Shown in pieces: positions 44,580 to 51,751 of a DNA stretch of 64,000 bases. Origin of the DNA: Halomarina salina (GTDB lineage: Archaea; Halobacteriota; Halobacteria; Halobacteriales; Haloarculaceae); NCBI RefSeq assembly GCF_023074835.1, contig NZ_JALLGW010000001.1, forward strand, positions 124,001-188,000, read 5' to 3'. Under the pieces are notes generated by a model that saw nothing but the letters and a program-made list of their open reading frames with translations, searched no databases and was not told the origin of the DNA. The position numbers and the translations under genes are program-made. Numbering within the stretch: position 1 is the stretch's first letter; each line of letters starts with the position of its first letter.

Positions 44580-45383
44580 ATGAATGACCAAGAGTCAGGA
44601 GAGATATCTATTGAGTTAACAGATGAGCCGCGATGGGTCTCCTGGGTGAACTGGAGCGAGAATACCGACGAGACAAGTAGGGACCGAACCCATGTTCACA
44701 CTCAACCTGTAGTTTGGGTCTCAAACGAACACGCAAATGCATCTGGGTCAAAGTCAGGGGCAGCGCCCATTATGTGGGAAGTTTGCCCGTTAGTGCCAAA
44801 TCAGACGTATCTCAGCATGAAGTCTCATGAGATACGAGAGCGTAACATCCCGACCAGGTGTCTATCACCAGATATCCGGCGTAAAGATCCGGTTCACACG
44901 AACTATCGTCGGTTAGAGCTTGTTAATCGAGATCTCTGGAATTGGGAGTGGGAGAAAAAGGAAGTGGTTCATCCAATGGACTACTGGCGAATTGCTCATG
45001 CCATCATGAATCAATTAGAAATGACAGATTATCAGAAACAGCGGTTCCACTACCTATTCTGGAAGATCACTCCTCAAGAGAGGCAAAGATTCGGAGGGTC
45101 AGTGGAGAAGCTGATCTTCGGAGTATGTATGCTCGTCTGCTGGGAGGACGGTCGGAGAACGTCTCCCCGACAGAGACCATGGGATACCGAGTTCAAACGC
45201 CTTGCACTGGATCTGGGTATCCGCAAGCCCCTGTCAGTACTTGAGAAGACCAAACGGCTGATTGCTCCTTGGCTCAAAGATGAGCAGCAGCGCCGATTCC
45301 CTCCGAAACCACCTAAATCCCCTCTCCTTTCTGCCGATCTCAGAGACGACCCAAACAGTACGACTCCCGAGGTTGCAGCCTGA
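44580..45383 (+). CDS. unknown 267-residue protein of the element
   Basis: The N-terminal half is rich in Trp (PRWVSWVNW, VVWVSNEHA, MWEVCPL) and looks like a beta-rich domain. Residues about 140-235 are helical: MDYWRIAHAIMNQLEMTDYQKQRFHYLFW, KLIFGVCMLVCWEDGR, FKRLALDLGI, LEKTKRLIAPWL. That order recalls a cyclin-box/TFB-like helical fold seen in some haloarchaeal plasmid and provirus proteins, but this is a visual impression only. The operator palindrome upstream suggests it is a controlled early or regulatory gene. Module A begins directly after its stop. Confidence 0.75.
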   Translation: MNDQESGEISIELTDEPRWVSWVNWSENTDETSRDRTHVHTQPVVWVSNEHANASGSKSGAAPIMWEVCPLVPNQTYLSMKSHEIRERNIPTRCLSPDIRRKDPVHTNYRRLELVNRDLWNWEWEKKEVVHPMDYWRIAHAIMNQLEMTDYQKQRFHYLFWKITPQERQRFGGSVEKLIFGVCMLVCWEDGRRTSPRQRPWDTEFKRLALDLGIRKPLSVLEKTKRLIAPWLKDEQQRRFPPKPPKSPLLSADLRDDPNSTTPEVAA

Positions 45384-45797
45384 GAGTGGTATATAAACCC
45401 TCTACCATTAGTATGGGTGAGAACCCCGGTAGCCCGAACTGCACCGTTTTGATTCCCGGGGAATGTGGGGTGTCAGGCAGGTAGTCAGAGATACCTGGCA
45501 TTCAACGCCGGGACTCGCAGGTATACGTGAGCCAAATTACGACTCGCGCGGTAGTTCCAGGGGGAGTTGAACGATTGTACCAACTGCGACGGCGACGCCA
45601 GCCCCCTCCCCCTGAAATAAGTTCGAAGAATTGTGGGGGAGATAATGGAGAGGAACAGACCAAGAGATTGCCCAGCAAACTTGCCATAGTGCCTTAACGA
45701 GCTTGGTGAGGGCTTTCCTAATAGAAGACCAAGATTTTGAAAAATTCTGTTAGAGGGACCATGAATCGAGAGAGTCGCTTTACAGTCATGTCACAAC
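45384..45797 (+). ncRNA. non-coding module, copy A (candidate structured RNA)
   Basis: The module is about 414 bp. It has a strong TATA box (45390-45397), a small dyad CCAT-tagt-ATGG (45405-45416), and a core loop ggtagcccgaactgcaccg enclosed by CCCCGG (45424-45429) and CCGGGG (45456-45461). Next come GGGGGAG (45560-45566) facing CTCCCCC (45606-45612), and a conserved end containing gaaaaattctgt. No haloarchaeal-type gene reads through. A diverged direct copy lies at 46964-47374. Conserved blocks separated by diverged ones, plus stem preservation, argue for a functional RNA, though a DNA role is possible. Transcript ends are unknown. Confidence 0.55.
45390..45397 (+). promoter_or_regulatory. 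TATA box of module A
   Basis: TATATAAA preceded by tgg is a near-ideal archaeal TATA box; transcription would begin near 45418-45420. The same octamer occupies the same place in module B. The dyad CCAT-tagt-ATGG just before the predicted start could be an operator. Confidence 0.65.
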
Positions 45798-46429
45798 TGG
45801 ATTCTTGCCAGTGCTTCTCCCTCATGTCCGAGGTATGAGCAGCACCCGTTGTCCCCTTCAGTTGGCCAGGGAGGTTAGGTTCTTCCGTAGACTATCCAGT
45901 CTGGCGGCCGTTTATTCGGTCATGAGGGGCTTCCACTACCTGTTTTCCAACGCTTCGAGCCGTCGATATGCCCGGAAAACTTCCTCAAAGTCAGTACCAC
46001 TCCATCGAGAACTTCGCAATCACCCGACTGTATGACTTGCTTCAAGGAATGGCCACCCACCCTTACCCCGATGTTCGCATTCTCAATTAGGTTGCTTGCG
46101 ATATTGTACCATAACACAGGAACGTTGACCGTATCCCGAAGGCCCGAGATCGGGAGATCTCCACGGGACGAGTCTGTGGCACTCGCTGAGAGAGATAATC
46201 GAACGGATCTGGCCAAATCTACCCAGACGACCCTCACGGTCGCCCGCGAGCGATTGTAGCCTTTTTCAGTGGGTGGGTGAGGAATTTTCCCCCAGGGGAT
46301 AGGGCGCGCTGAGCGACGAATAACAACCACGGGACCACGAGTGATAGATTGCCGCTTTTGATAGACTCAGAGCGTGAGTCTAACGTATCTTCCCGAAAGT
46401 ATATTCCAACACACAGCAATCACCAACAT
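45798..46429. other. 632-nt stretch without a firm gene
   Basis: The only sizeable frame is on the minus strand (45920-46330, about 136 codons from a GTG). It has mixed composition, lacks the acidic bias of host genes, and has no promoter. Its C-terminal half (VLWYNIASNLIENANIGV onward) looks more protein-like than its N-terminal half. It may be a decayed gene. Nothing else is recognised. Confidence 0.4.
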
Positions 46430-46690
46430 ATGGTCTCGCTCGGTCTCTCACAGGTACAATTCCTCGTCGCCCACGTAGCTATTGCCGGGGTAGTCTACGT
46501 GAGCGTGCAGGATTATGGACGGAGTACGGCACTACTGGCCGCTCTCGCGGCGGTTGCACTGCCGTTCGCCCTCGCGTTCTTCGGTGTCGGGCTGGTGAAC
46601 ACATTGGTGATTGAACTGGTGGTGCTATCGGCCTATTTCATTCGCAACCAGTATCGAGACGGTCGCATATCCCACTCACTCAACCACTGA
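46430..46690 (+). CDS. small membrane protein of the element
   Basis: An 86-residue protein with three hydrophobic segments (about 8-26, 33-52, 52-74) and a short polar tail (NQYRDGRISHSLNH). It starts MVSLGLSQVQFL. It lies between the two non-coding modules, on the same strand. The family is not recognised. Small membrane proteins in mobile elements include holin-like proteins, toxins and virion or membrane components; nothing here decides among these. Confidence 0.6.
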   Translation: MVSLGLSQVQFLVAHVAIAGVVYVSVQDYGRSTALLAALAAVALPFALAFFGVGLVNTLVIELVVLSAYFIRNQYRDGRISHSLNH

Positions 46691-46963
46691 CGGGGGCCAT
46701 TCTACCATTGGCTCGTGATACACTCGCGGCACGTACCTAACAGCTGAGTCATCAAACGTTTCCATGGAATAAAGTTGAGGTAATAGTCGGATGCTCGTCC
46801 CCTAATCATCCCCTGAGTAAGTACTGGTGATAACCTAATTTGGCCCCCTTGGGAACAAGCCCGTTGATGAGCCGGGGGCGTTGATTCCGGTGAAACAACC
46901 GTGGGTTCTTCTTTCGTCCAGACTCGCGAATAGACCGGACAGGCGATAAATGGGGTTATGCCG
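46691..46963. other. 273-nt gap before module B
   Basis: No gene, tRNA-like structure or strong repeat is seen. It is AT-richer than the chromosome and ends at the start of module B. Confidence 0.5.
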
Positions 46964-47374
46964 AGAGGGTGGTATATAAACCCCCTACCATTAGTATGGG
47001 TGTAGAACTCCGGTAGCCCGAACTGCACCGTTCTGGTCCGGGGGGAAGGGAGGAAAGCGTCGGACGGGGCACGGGAAAACGAGTGGTCAATCTTGGCTAA
47101 TCCCCAATCCACAGGACAATTCGCGAGCCACGCGGTGTTTCCCGGGTGGGGTGGGCGACTGCACCAACTGTGACGGCGACGCCCGCCCCCTCCCCCTGAT
47201 ACCAGTGCGTTTGATTACGGGGGAGAGTACGCATGCAGGAACCGAGGAATAATTAGGCTGATCGGTCAGGTGTCGGAACCAGCCGTTCAAGCGACCTAAT
47301 AGAAGGTCTGGTGTCGAAAAATTCTGTCTGAGTGACCACGGGTCAAGGAAGTCGCTTTCCAGTCGTGTCACAAC
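46964..47374 (+). ncRNA. non-coding module, copy B (candidate structured RNA)
   Basis: The module is about 411 bp, a direct repeat of module A. It keeps the TATA box (46973-46980), the CCAT-tagt-ATGG dyad, and the core loop. The outer stem is now CTCCGG (47008-47013) against CCGGGG (47038-47043): one C has become T, turning a C-G pair into U-G and keeping the stem. The block accaactgtgacggcgacgc (47163 on) and the final block with gaaaaattctgt also remain. Sequence between blocks has diverged. Neither copy overlaps a supported gene. Confidence 0.55.
46973..46980 (+). promoter_or_regulatory. TATA box of module B
   Basis: TATATAAA preceded by ggtgg, as in module A. Predicted transcription starts near 47001-47003 and would run rightward towards the convergent gene at 47397-47822. 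Confidence 0.65.
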
Positions 47375-47396
47375 CCCCTGTGAATTAGCCAACTTG

Positions 47397-47822
47397 CTAC
47401 TTCCAGAACACGATTTTCCGAAGGAGATGGAGCAATACGAGAACGAATTCCCCCGCTGAATCAAGTATACCCTCGATTGCCTTCAATCGATTCTGTTTGC
47501 GCTCGTAGCCTTGTTTCTCGATCCGGCCCTCCGCGCGAGCAAAGTTCATCCGTATCTTCGTTGCTTCTGTCTCTATTTTCCGCCGGAACCGCCGTAGTTC
47601 CTCGTGTGTCCATGGTTCCAACCCATAGATTTGCGCCAACGTTGGTGTAACGAGGCGGCCTCTGTTATATTCCGCCTTGGTACGGTCTACTTCATTCTCG
47701 TAGAGTAGAGCTTTGGAACGCAATTCGCTGGCCGTCAACTCTTCTAACGCTCCGACAGAGTACACCTCCTGCCAGGTGCTGAGTTTCTCTTCAAGTTCAG
47801 ACGGGAATGCTGACTCACCCAT
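47397..47822 (-). CDS. unknown helical protein with C-terminal membrane segment
   Basis: A 141-residue protein, largely helical and charged (SELEEKLSTWQEVY, RRFRRKIETEATKIRMNFARAEGRIEKQGYERKQNRLKAIE, likely coiled coil). It ends in a short hydrophobic segment ILDSAGEFVLVLLHLLRKIVFWK. Its stop lies 22 nt past the end of module B, and it is transcribed towards the module. The family is not recognised. The hydrophobic motif resembles one in the protein at 43636-44307. Confidence 0.7.
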   Translation of the reverse strand: MGESAFPSELEEKLSTWQEVYSVGALEELTASELRSKALLYENEVDRTKAEYNRGRLVTPTLAQIYGLEPWTHEELRRFRRKIETEATKIRMNFARAEGRIEKQGYERKQNRLKAIEGILDSAGEFVLVLLHLLRKIVFWK

Positions 47823-48138
47823 TATCTACTGAAAGTACCCAAGTTATATAATTCAAATGTTTGAATAGTTTGGGGAGGCTGGACAAGCCTTGTATCAATT
47901 ACCGGGCGGGCAGCTGCCGAAACCATCTACCGGCGACTCCCCTCGGAACGGGTGGACGAAGTGCGCAACAGTGGTCACTATGAGAAATCGTGTGACGGGC
48001 AAGCTGGGACTCGCAGGAATCACCAAGACGCAGGCGGCAATCCGCGCCGCATGGCTGTACCAACTCGTCGATTATAGGCAGGTAAAGGGTAAATAGAAGC
48101 CGCGCCTCAGTGCGATTACTGAACGCGCGCAGCGCGTA
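47823..48138. other. 316-nt right end of the element, possible gene remnant
   Basis: A short plus-strand frame (47890-48096, 68 codons) ends LAGITKTQAAIRAAWLYQLVDYR. A different frame just before it reads AAAETIYRRLPSERVDEVRN. The two could be halves of one gene joined across a frameshift near 47980. Neither has a clear start or promoter. The element ends at the tRNA boundary at 48138/48139. Confidence 0.35.
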
Positions 48139-48157
48139 TGGACTCGCCGGGATTTGA
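48139..48157 (-). repeat. proximal attachment site inside the tRNA gene
   Basis: This 19-bp word is shared exactly with 42473-42491. Because the tRNA remains whole here, integration restored the gene on this side and left the partial copy at the far end. Confidence 0.88.
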
Positions 48158-48210
48158 ACCCGGGGCCTCTTCCTTGCGAAGGAAGCGATCTGCCACTGAT
48201 CTACGAGCCC
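48139..48210 (-). tRNA. tRNA-Ala (anticodon CGC)
   Basis: The 72-nt gene folds as a complete cloverleaf. The acceptor GGGCTCG pairs with CGAGTCC and is followed by discriminator A. There is a D arm GATC...GATC, an anticodon stem CTTCC/GGAAG with loop TTCGCAA (anticodon CGC), and a T arm CCGGG-TTCAAAT-CCCGG. CCA is not encoded. It decodes GCG. It lies downstream of rpsJ on the same strand, and its 3' end is the integration target of the neighbouring element. Confidence 0.96.
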
Positions 48211-48351
48211 GCGTGTTTTCGTATCGCCGTCGCGTACTTGTAGCTTCTGTTTCGAAGAGGTGCGTCAGGCCGTGACGCCCCGGTAGCCGCTCGCCTCCGC
48301 GGTAGTGCGGCCGCTACCGACGTGATGAAAGAGAGAATCGGGAAGAGTCCG

Positions 48352-48660
48352 TCAGTCCTCGAGGACGATCTCGATGCTGACGTCGTTGGGCACCTGAACG
48401 CGCATCAGCTGGCGCAGCGCCCGCTCGTCCGCATCGATATCGATGAGCCGCTTGTGGACGCGCATCTCCCAGTGCTCCCACGTCGCCGTCCCCTCACCGT
48501 CGGGAGACTTGCGGGTGGGTACTTCGAGTCGCTTCGTGGGGAGTGGGACCGGACCCGACAGCGCGACACCCGTCTTGTCCGCGATGTCGCGGACGTCGCC
48601 ACAGATGTCGTCGAGGTCGTCGGGGCTGGTACCAGCGAGTCGGACGCGTGCTTGCTGCAT
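48352..48660 (-). CDS. rpsJ: ribosomal protein S10 (uS10)
   Basis: A 102-residue uS10, a component of the 30S head. It has recognisable segments [68 protein letters not shown] and a final VSIEIVLED. It begins one base after the EF-1-alpha stop on the same strand, the conserved archaeal tuf-rpsJ pair, and is followed by tRNA-Ala. Confidence 0.97.
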   Translation of the reverse strand: MQQARVRLAGTSPDDLDDICGDVRDIADKTGVALSGPVPLPTKRLEVPTRKSPDGEGTATWEHWEMRVHKRLIDIDADERALRQLMRVQVPNDVSIEIVLED

Positions 48661-48661
48661 C

Positions 48662-49927
48662 TTATCGCTCGTCGACGCTCAGGACCTTGCCTGCGGCGAT
48701 GGTCTGACCCATGTCGCGGATGGCGAAGCTCCCGAGTTCGGGGATCTCACCGGACGGCTCGATGCTGAGCGGCTTCTGCGGACGGATGGTGACGACGGCA
48801 GCGTCGCCCGACTGGATGAAGTCGGGGTTCTCCTCGGCGACCTCACCGGAGGCCGGGTCCAGCTTCTGGTCGATGGACTCGATGGTACACGCGACCTGCG
48901 CCGTGTGGGCGTGGAAGACCGGCGTGTAGCCAGCGGTGATGACGCTCGGGTGCTGCATGACGACGACCTGCGCCTGGAACGTCTCGGCGACCGTGGGCGG
49001 GTCCTCGGCCGGGCCACAGACGTCGCCGCGGCGGATGTCGTCCTTGCCGATGCCACGCACGTTGAACCCGACGTTGTCACCGGGCTCTGCGCGGGGCACC
49101 TCCTCGTGGTGCATCTCGACGGTCTTCACCTCGCCGCCGACGTCCGAGGGCTGGAACGAGACGTTGTTGCCCGTCTCCAGCACACCGGTCTCGACGCGGC
49201 CGACCGGGACCGTCCCGATGCCCGAGATGGTGTAGACGTCCTGAATCGGCAGGCGGAGCGGCGCGTCCGTCGGAATCTGGGGCTCCGGCAGGTCGTTGAG
49301 CGCTTCGAGGAGCGTCTGGCCGTCGTACCACGGCGTGTTGTCGCTCGCCTCGGAGACGTTGTCGCCCTCGAACGCCGAGGTGGGGACGAACGTCGCGTCG
49401 TCGGACGGGAAGCGGACCTGCTTGAGGAGCTGGATGACCTCCTCCTTGACCTCCTCGTAGGACTCCTCCTTGTAGTCGACGAGGTCCATCTTGTTGACCG
49501 CGATGATGAGCTCGTCGATGCCCAGCGTGCGGGCGAGGAAGACGTGCTCGCGGGTCTGGGGCGCGACGCCGTCGTCCGCGGCGACGACGAGGACGGCGTT
49601 GTCTGCCTGGGACGCGCCCGTGATCATGTTCTTCACGAAGTCGCGGTGACCCGGACAGTCGACGATCGTGAAGTAGTAGGAGTCGGTGTCGAACTCCTGG
49701 TGGGCGATGTCGATGGTGACACCACGCTCGCGCTCCTCGGCGAGGTTGTCCATGACGTAGGCGAACTCGAAGCCACCCTTGCCCTTCTCTTCGGCTTCCT
49801 CTCGGTGCTGCTCGATGACGTGCTCGGGTACGGACCCTGTCTCGAACAGGAGTCGCCCGACCATCGTACTCTTCCCGTGGTCGACGTGGCCGATGACGGC
49901 CAGGTTCTGGTGCGGTTTGTCTGCCAT
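48662..49927 (-). CDS. tuf: translation elongation factor 1-alpha
   Basis: A 421-residue GTPase that delivers aminoacyl-tRNA to the ribosome. Motifs: G1 GHVDHGKST near residue 13, the switch I/effector region [12 protein letters not shown]3 [13 protein letters not shown]4 NKMDLVD and G5 TSAFEGDNV. Beta-barrel domains II and III follow, with the conserved HTAQVACTI region and C-terminal [22 protein letters not shown] box at 50063-50070 predicts a leader of about 114 nt, unusual in this mostly leaderless genome. Confidence 0.98.
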   Translation of the reverse strand: MADKPHQNLAVIGHVDHGKSTMVGRLLFETGSVPEHVIEQHREEAEEKGKGGFEFAYVMDNLAEERERGVTIDIAHQEFDTDSYYFTIVDCPGHRDFVKNMITGASQADNAVLVVAADDGVAPQTREHVFLARTLGIDELIIAVNKMDLVDYKEESYEEVKEEVIQLLKQVRFPSDDATFVPTSAFEGDNVSEASDNTPWYDGQTLLEALNDLPEPQIPTDAPLRLPIQDVYTISGIGTVPVGRVETGVLETGNNVSFQPSDVGGEVKTVEMHHEEVPRAEPGDNVGFNVRGIGKDDIRRGDVCGPAEDPPTVAETFQAQVVVMQHPSVITAGYTPVFHAHTAQVACTIESIDQKLDPASGEVAEENPDFIQSGDAAVVTIRPQKPLSIEPSGEIPELGSFAIRDMGQTIAAGKVLSVDER

Positions 49928-50056
49928 GTATTAGTCCACGCGCAGATGCGCTGTGGCGAAAGCTTTTGCCTGAACCGGATAAAACCATTTCGATAGACGC
50001 TGCAGGCCACCCCGCCGCCGTCCGGCGGTTTGGCACAGGCTACCACGATACGAAGG

Positions 50057-50082
50057 CCCTCGGTTTATATCCGGACCGAGGG
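50057..50082 (-). promoter_or_regulatory. tuf promoter inside an inverted repeat
   Basis: On the minus strand ATATAAAC (50063-50070) is the likely TATA box, 26 nt before a start near 50041. It is enclosed by a perfect 7-bp inverted repeat, CCCTCGG (50057-50063) and CCGAGGG (50076-50082). The arrangement lies in the 160-nt gap between hom and tuf. The repeat may be a regulator site or part of the hom terminator. Confidence 0.6.
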
Positions 50083-50087
50083 GAGAG

Positions 50088-51056
50088 TCAGGAGTTCCGA
50101 CCGGTCGGTCGGGACAGTCGGCCCACGTCCGCGAGCACCGCCGTCGCCGTCTCGGGACCGCCCGCACCGCGGCCCGAGATGTTCAGGCGACCCGCGTGGT
50201 CGGTCTCTATCTGGACGATGTTGCGCGTCCCGGCGACGGCGAGCGTGCCGTGTTCGGGGATGAGCCGCGGCCCGACCCGGATGTCGCCGTCCTCGACGCT
50301 CCCGATGAGGCGGACGGTCATCCCGTCCTCGCCCGCGAGCGAGAGCGCCTCGCTCGGCAGGCCGTCGATGCCCTCCACGTCGGCGTCGGCCAGCGAGTAG
50401 CCGCCGCCGTACAGCACGTTCGCGAGGATGACGCACTTCAGCGCCGCGTCGGTCCCCTCCACGTCGAACGAGGGGTCGGCCTCGGCGACGCCGAGGTCCT
50501 GCGCTTCCGCGAGGACGTGTTCGTAGTCCAGGCCTTCGGCGGCCATCCGCGTCAGGACGAAGTTCGCCGTCCCGTTGAGCACGCCCCGGACCGCCGTGAC
50601 GTGGGACGGGCCGAGGTCGTCGATGGTCGTCACCGCGGGAATCGCGCCGCCGACCGTCGCCTCGAACAGCACGCGCCCCTCGCTCTCGCGTTCGGCCGCG
50701 CGCAGGTCGTCGTAGCGTTCGGCGACCGGCCCCTTGTTCGCCAGCACGACGTGGCGGTCCCGGTCGAGCGCCGTCTCGACGTGGCCGTAGCCCGGTTCGG
50801 CGTCGCCGAGCGTCGTCGGCGTCGCCTCGACGAGCACGTCGTAGTCGGCGTCCAGCGCCGCCTCGGGCGCGTCGTCGCCGACGGTGCCCGCCTCCTCCTT
50901 CCGCCCGAGCACCGAGTCGGGGTCGAGCGTCTCGCCCGACGGCGCGACGGCCGCGGACGAGGAGTCGGCGACGGCGACCACCTCGTGGTCGTACGACGCC
51001 GCGAGGTCGACGACCGCACGCCCGACCGCACCCGCACCGACGACGGCGAGTCTCAC
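50088..51056 (-). CDS. hom: homoserine dehydrogenase
   Basis: A 322-residue enzyme reducing aspartate semialdehyde to homoserine in threonine/methionine synthesis. The NAD(P)-binding LAVVGAGAVGRAVVDLA is at the N terminus. NKGPVAERYDDL, VLFEATVGGAIPAV, the substrate loop VRGVLNGTANFVLTRMA and SFDVEGTDAALKCVILAN follow, all typical. It lacks the C-terminal ACT domain of longer forms; a separate ACT-domain gene is directly upstream. The GTG start overlaps that gene's stop (GTGA), showing translational coupling. Confidence 0.94.
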   Translation of the reverse strand: MRLAVVGAGAVGRAVVDLAASYDHEVVAVADSSSAAVAPSGETLDPDSVLGRKEEAGTVGDDAPEAALDADYDVLVEATPTTLGDAEPGYGHVETALDRDRHVVLANKGPVAERYDDLRAAERESEGRVLFEATVGGAIPAVTTIDDLGPSHVTAVRGVLNGTANFVLTRMAAEGLDYEHVLAEAQDLGVAEADPSFDVEGTDAALKCVILANVLYGGGYSLADADVEGIDGLPSEALSLAGEDGMTVRLIGSVEDGDIRVGPRLIPEHGTLAVAGTRNIVQIETDHAGRLNISGRGAGGPETATAVLADVGRLSRPTGRNS

Positions 51057-51616
51057 GGCGTCACCTCCACGAGCGGTTCGACGACGGTGAGTCCCTTCTC
51101 GTCGGCGACGTCCCGGAGAGCGTCGAGCACCGAACGCGCCGTCCCCGACTCGGCGTCGAGGCGGACGCGGGCGCTCGTCACGCCGTCGTCCACCTCGCCG
51201 CGCGCGAGGCGCAGCGAGAAGTCCACGACGGTGGCGCTCGTCGAGCGCTCCAGTTGCGAGAGGGTGTCCGAGAGGTCGGTGTCGACGAGGTGACCGACGA
51301 GGACGACGGTCAACTGCTCGCCGTAGCGGTCCGCACCGGCGCGGACGACGTTGACGCCGTTGTCGCGCAGGGCGGTGACGATGCGCTCGAACCGCTCGGG
51401 CGTCGCTTCGAGGTCCACCTCGACCGGGATGTGTCCGCGGGGCGTGACGTGGCCGCGCTCGTGGAACACCGAGAGGAGGTTGCCCCCGTTCTCGGCGATG
51501 GGGCGCAGCGCGTTCAGCAGTTCGCCCGGTTCGTCCACCAGTTCGAGGCGGACGGTGTACGCCCGCGGCGAGTCGCTCACGGGCCCCTCGGGCGCGCTCC
51601 CCGAGTCGTCGCTCAT
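51053..51616 (-). CDS. ACT-domain regulator of homoserine dehydrogenase
   Basis: A 187-residue protein with an N-terminal ACT domain (YTVRLELVDEPGELLNALRPIAENGGNLLSV ...) and a second ACT-like half (TVVLVGHLVDTDLSDTLSQLE...). ACT domains bind amino acids. The four-base overlap with hom suggests that it supplies in trans the feedback-sensing domain missing from this short homoserine dehydrogenase, for example for threonine. That role is inference from position and fold. Confidence 0.88.
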   Translation of the reverse strand: MSDDSGSAPEGPVSDSPRAYTVRLELVDEPGELLNALRPIAENGGNLLSVFHERGHVTPRGHIPVEVDLEATPERFERIVTALRDNGVNVVRAGADRYGEQLTVVLVGHLVDTDLSDTLSQLERSTSATVVDFSLRLARGEVDDGVTSARVRLDAESGTARSVLDALRDVADEKGLTVVEPLVEVTP

Positions 51617-51751
51617 CGGTCGGCCCTCGCACGTCTGGTCATATCTCGTGGGGAGCGCTCCCCCGGAGAAAAGCGTTCAGGCGGTGCCACGTATTACCGG
51701 CACATCGGGCGCACGTCGAGCGCCCACCGAGCACCCGACGCGTCGGCGACG

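Larger units (their letters stand above)
42473..48138. mobile_element. integrative element in tRNA-Ala(CGC)
   Basis: About 5.7 kb lie between a 19-bp direct repeat whose right copy is the 3' end of an intact tRNA gene. The base composition is visibly more AT-rich and codon use differs from the flanks. Contents: a tyrosine recombinase at the left end, an unknown membrane protein, an unknown 267-residue gene behind a palindromic operator, two copies of a non-coding module, two small unknown genes and degenerate sequence. No capsid, spike or recognisable replication gene is seen. It may be a reduced provirus or plasmid remnant, or a satellite. Confidence 0.88.

Noticed and set aside
46702-47112. 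Minus-strand frame of 136 codons crossing module B
   Set aside because: It runs through the promoter and core of the repeated module. The other module copy does not keep it open, and its composition is not protein-like.
44400-48138. CRISPR array or retron in the mobile element
   Set aside because: The two 400-bp repeats are single, long and diverged, with no short regularly spaced repeats, and no reverse transcriptase or Cas motif is present.
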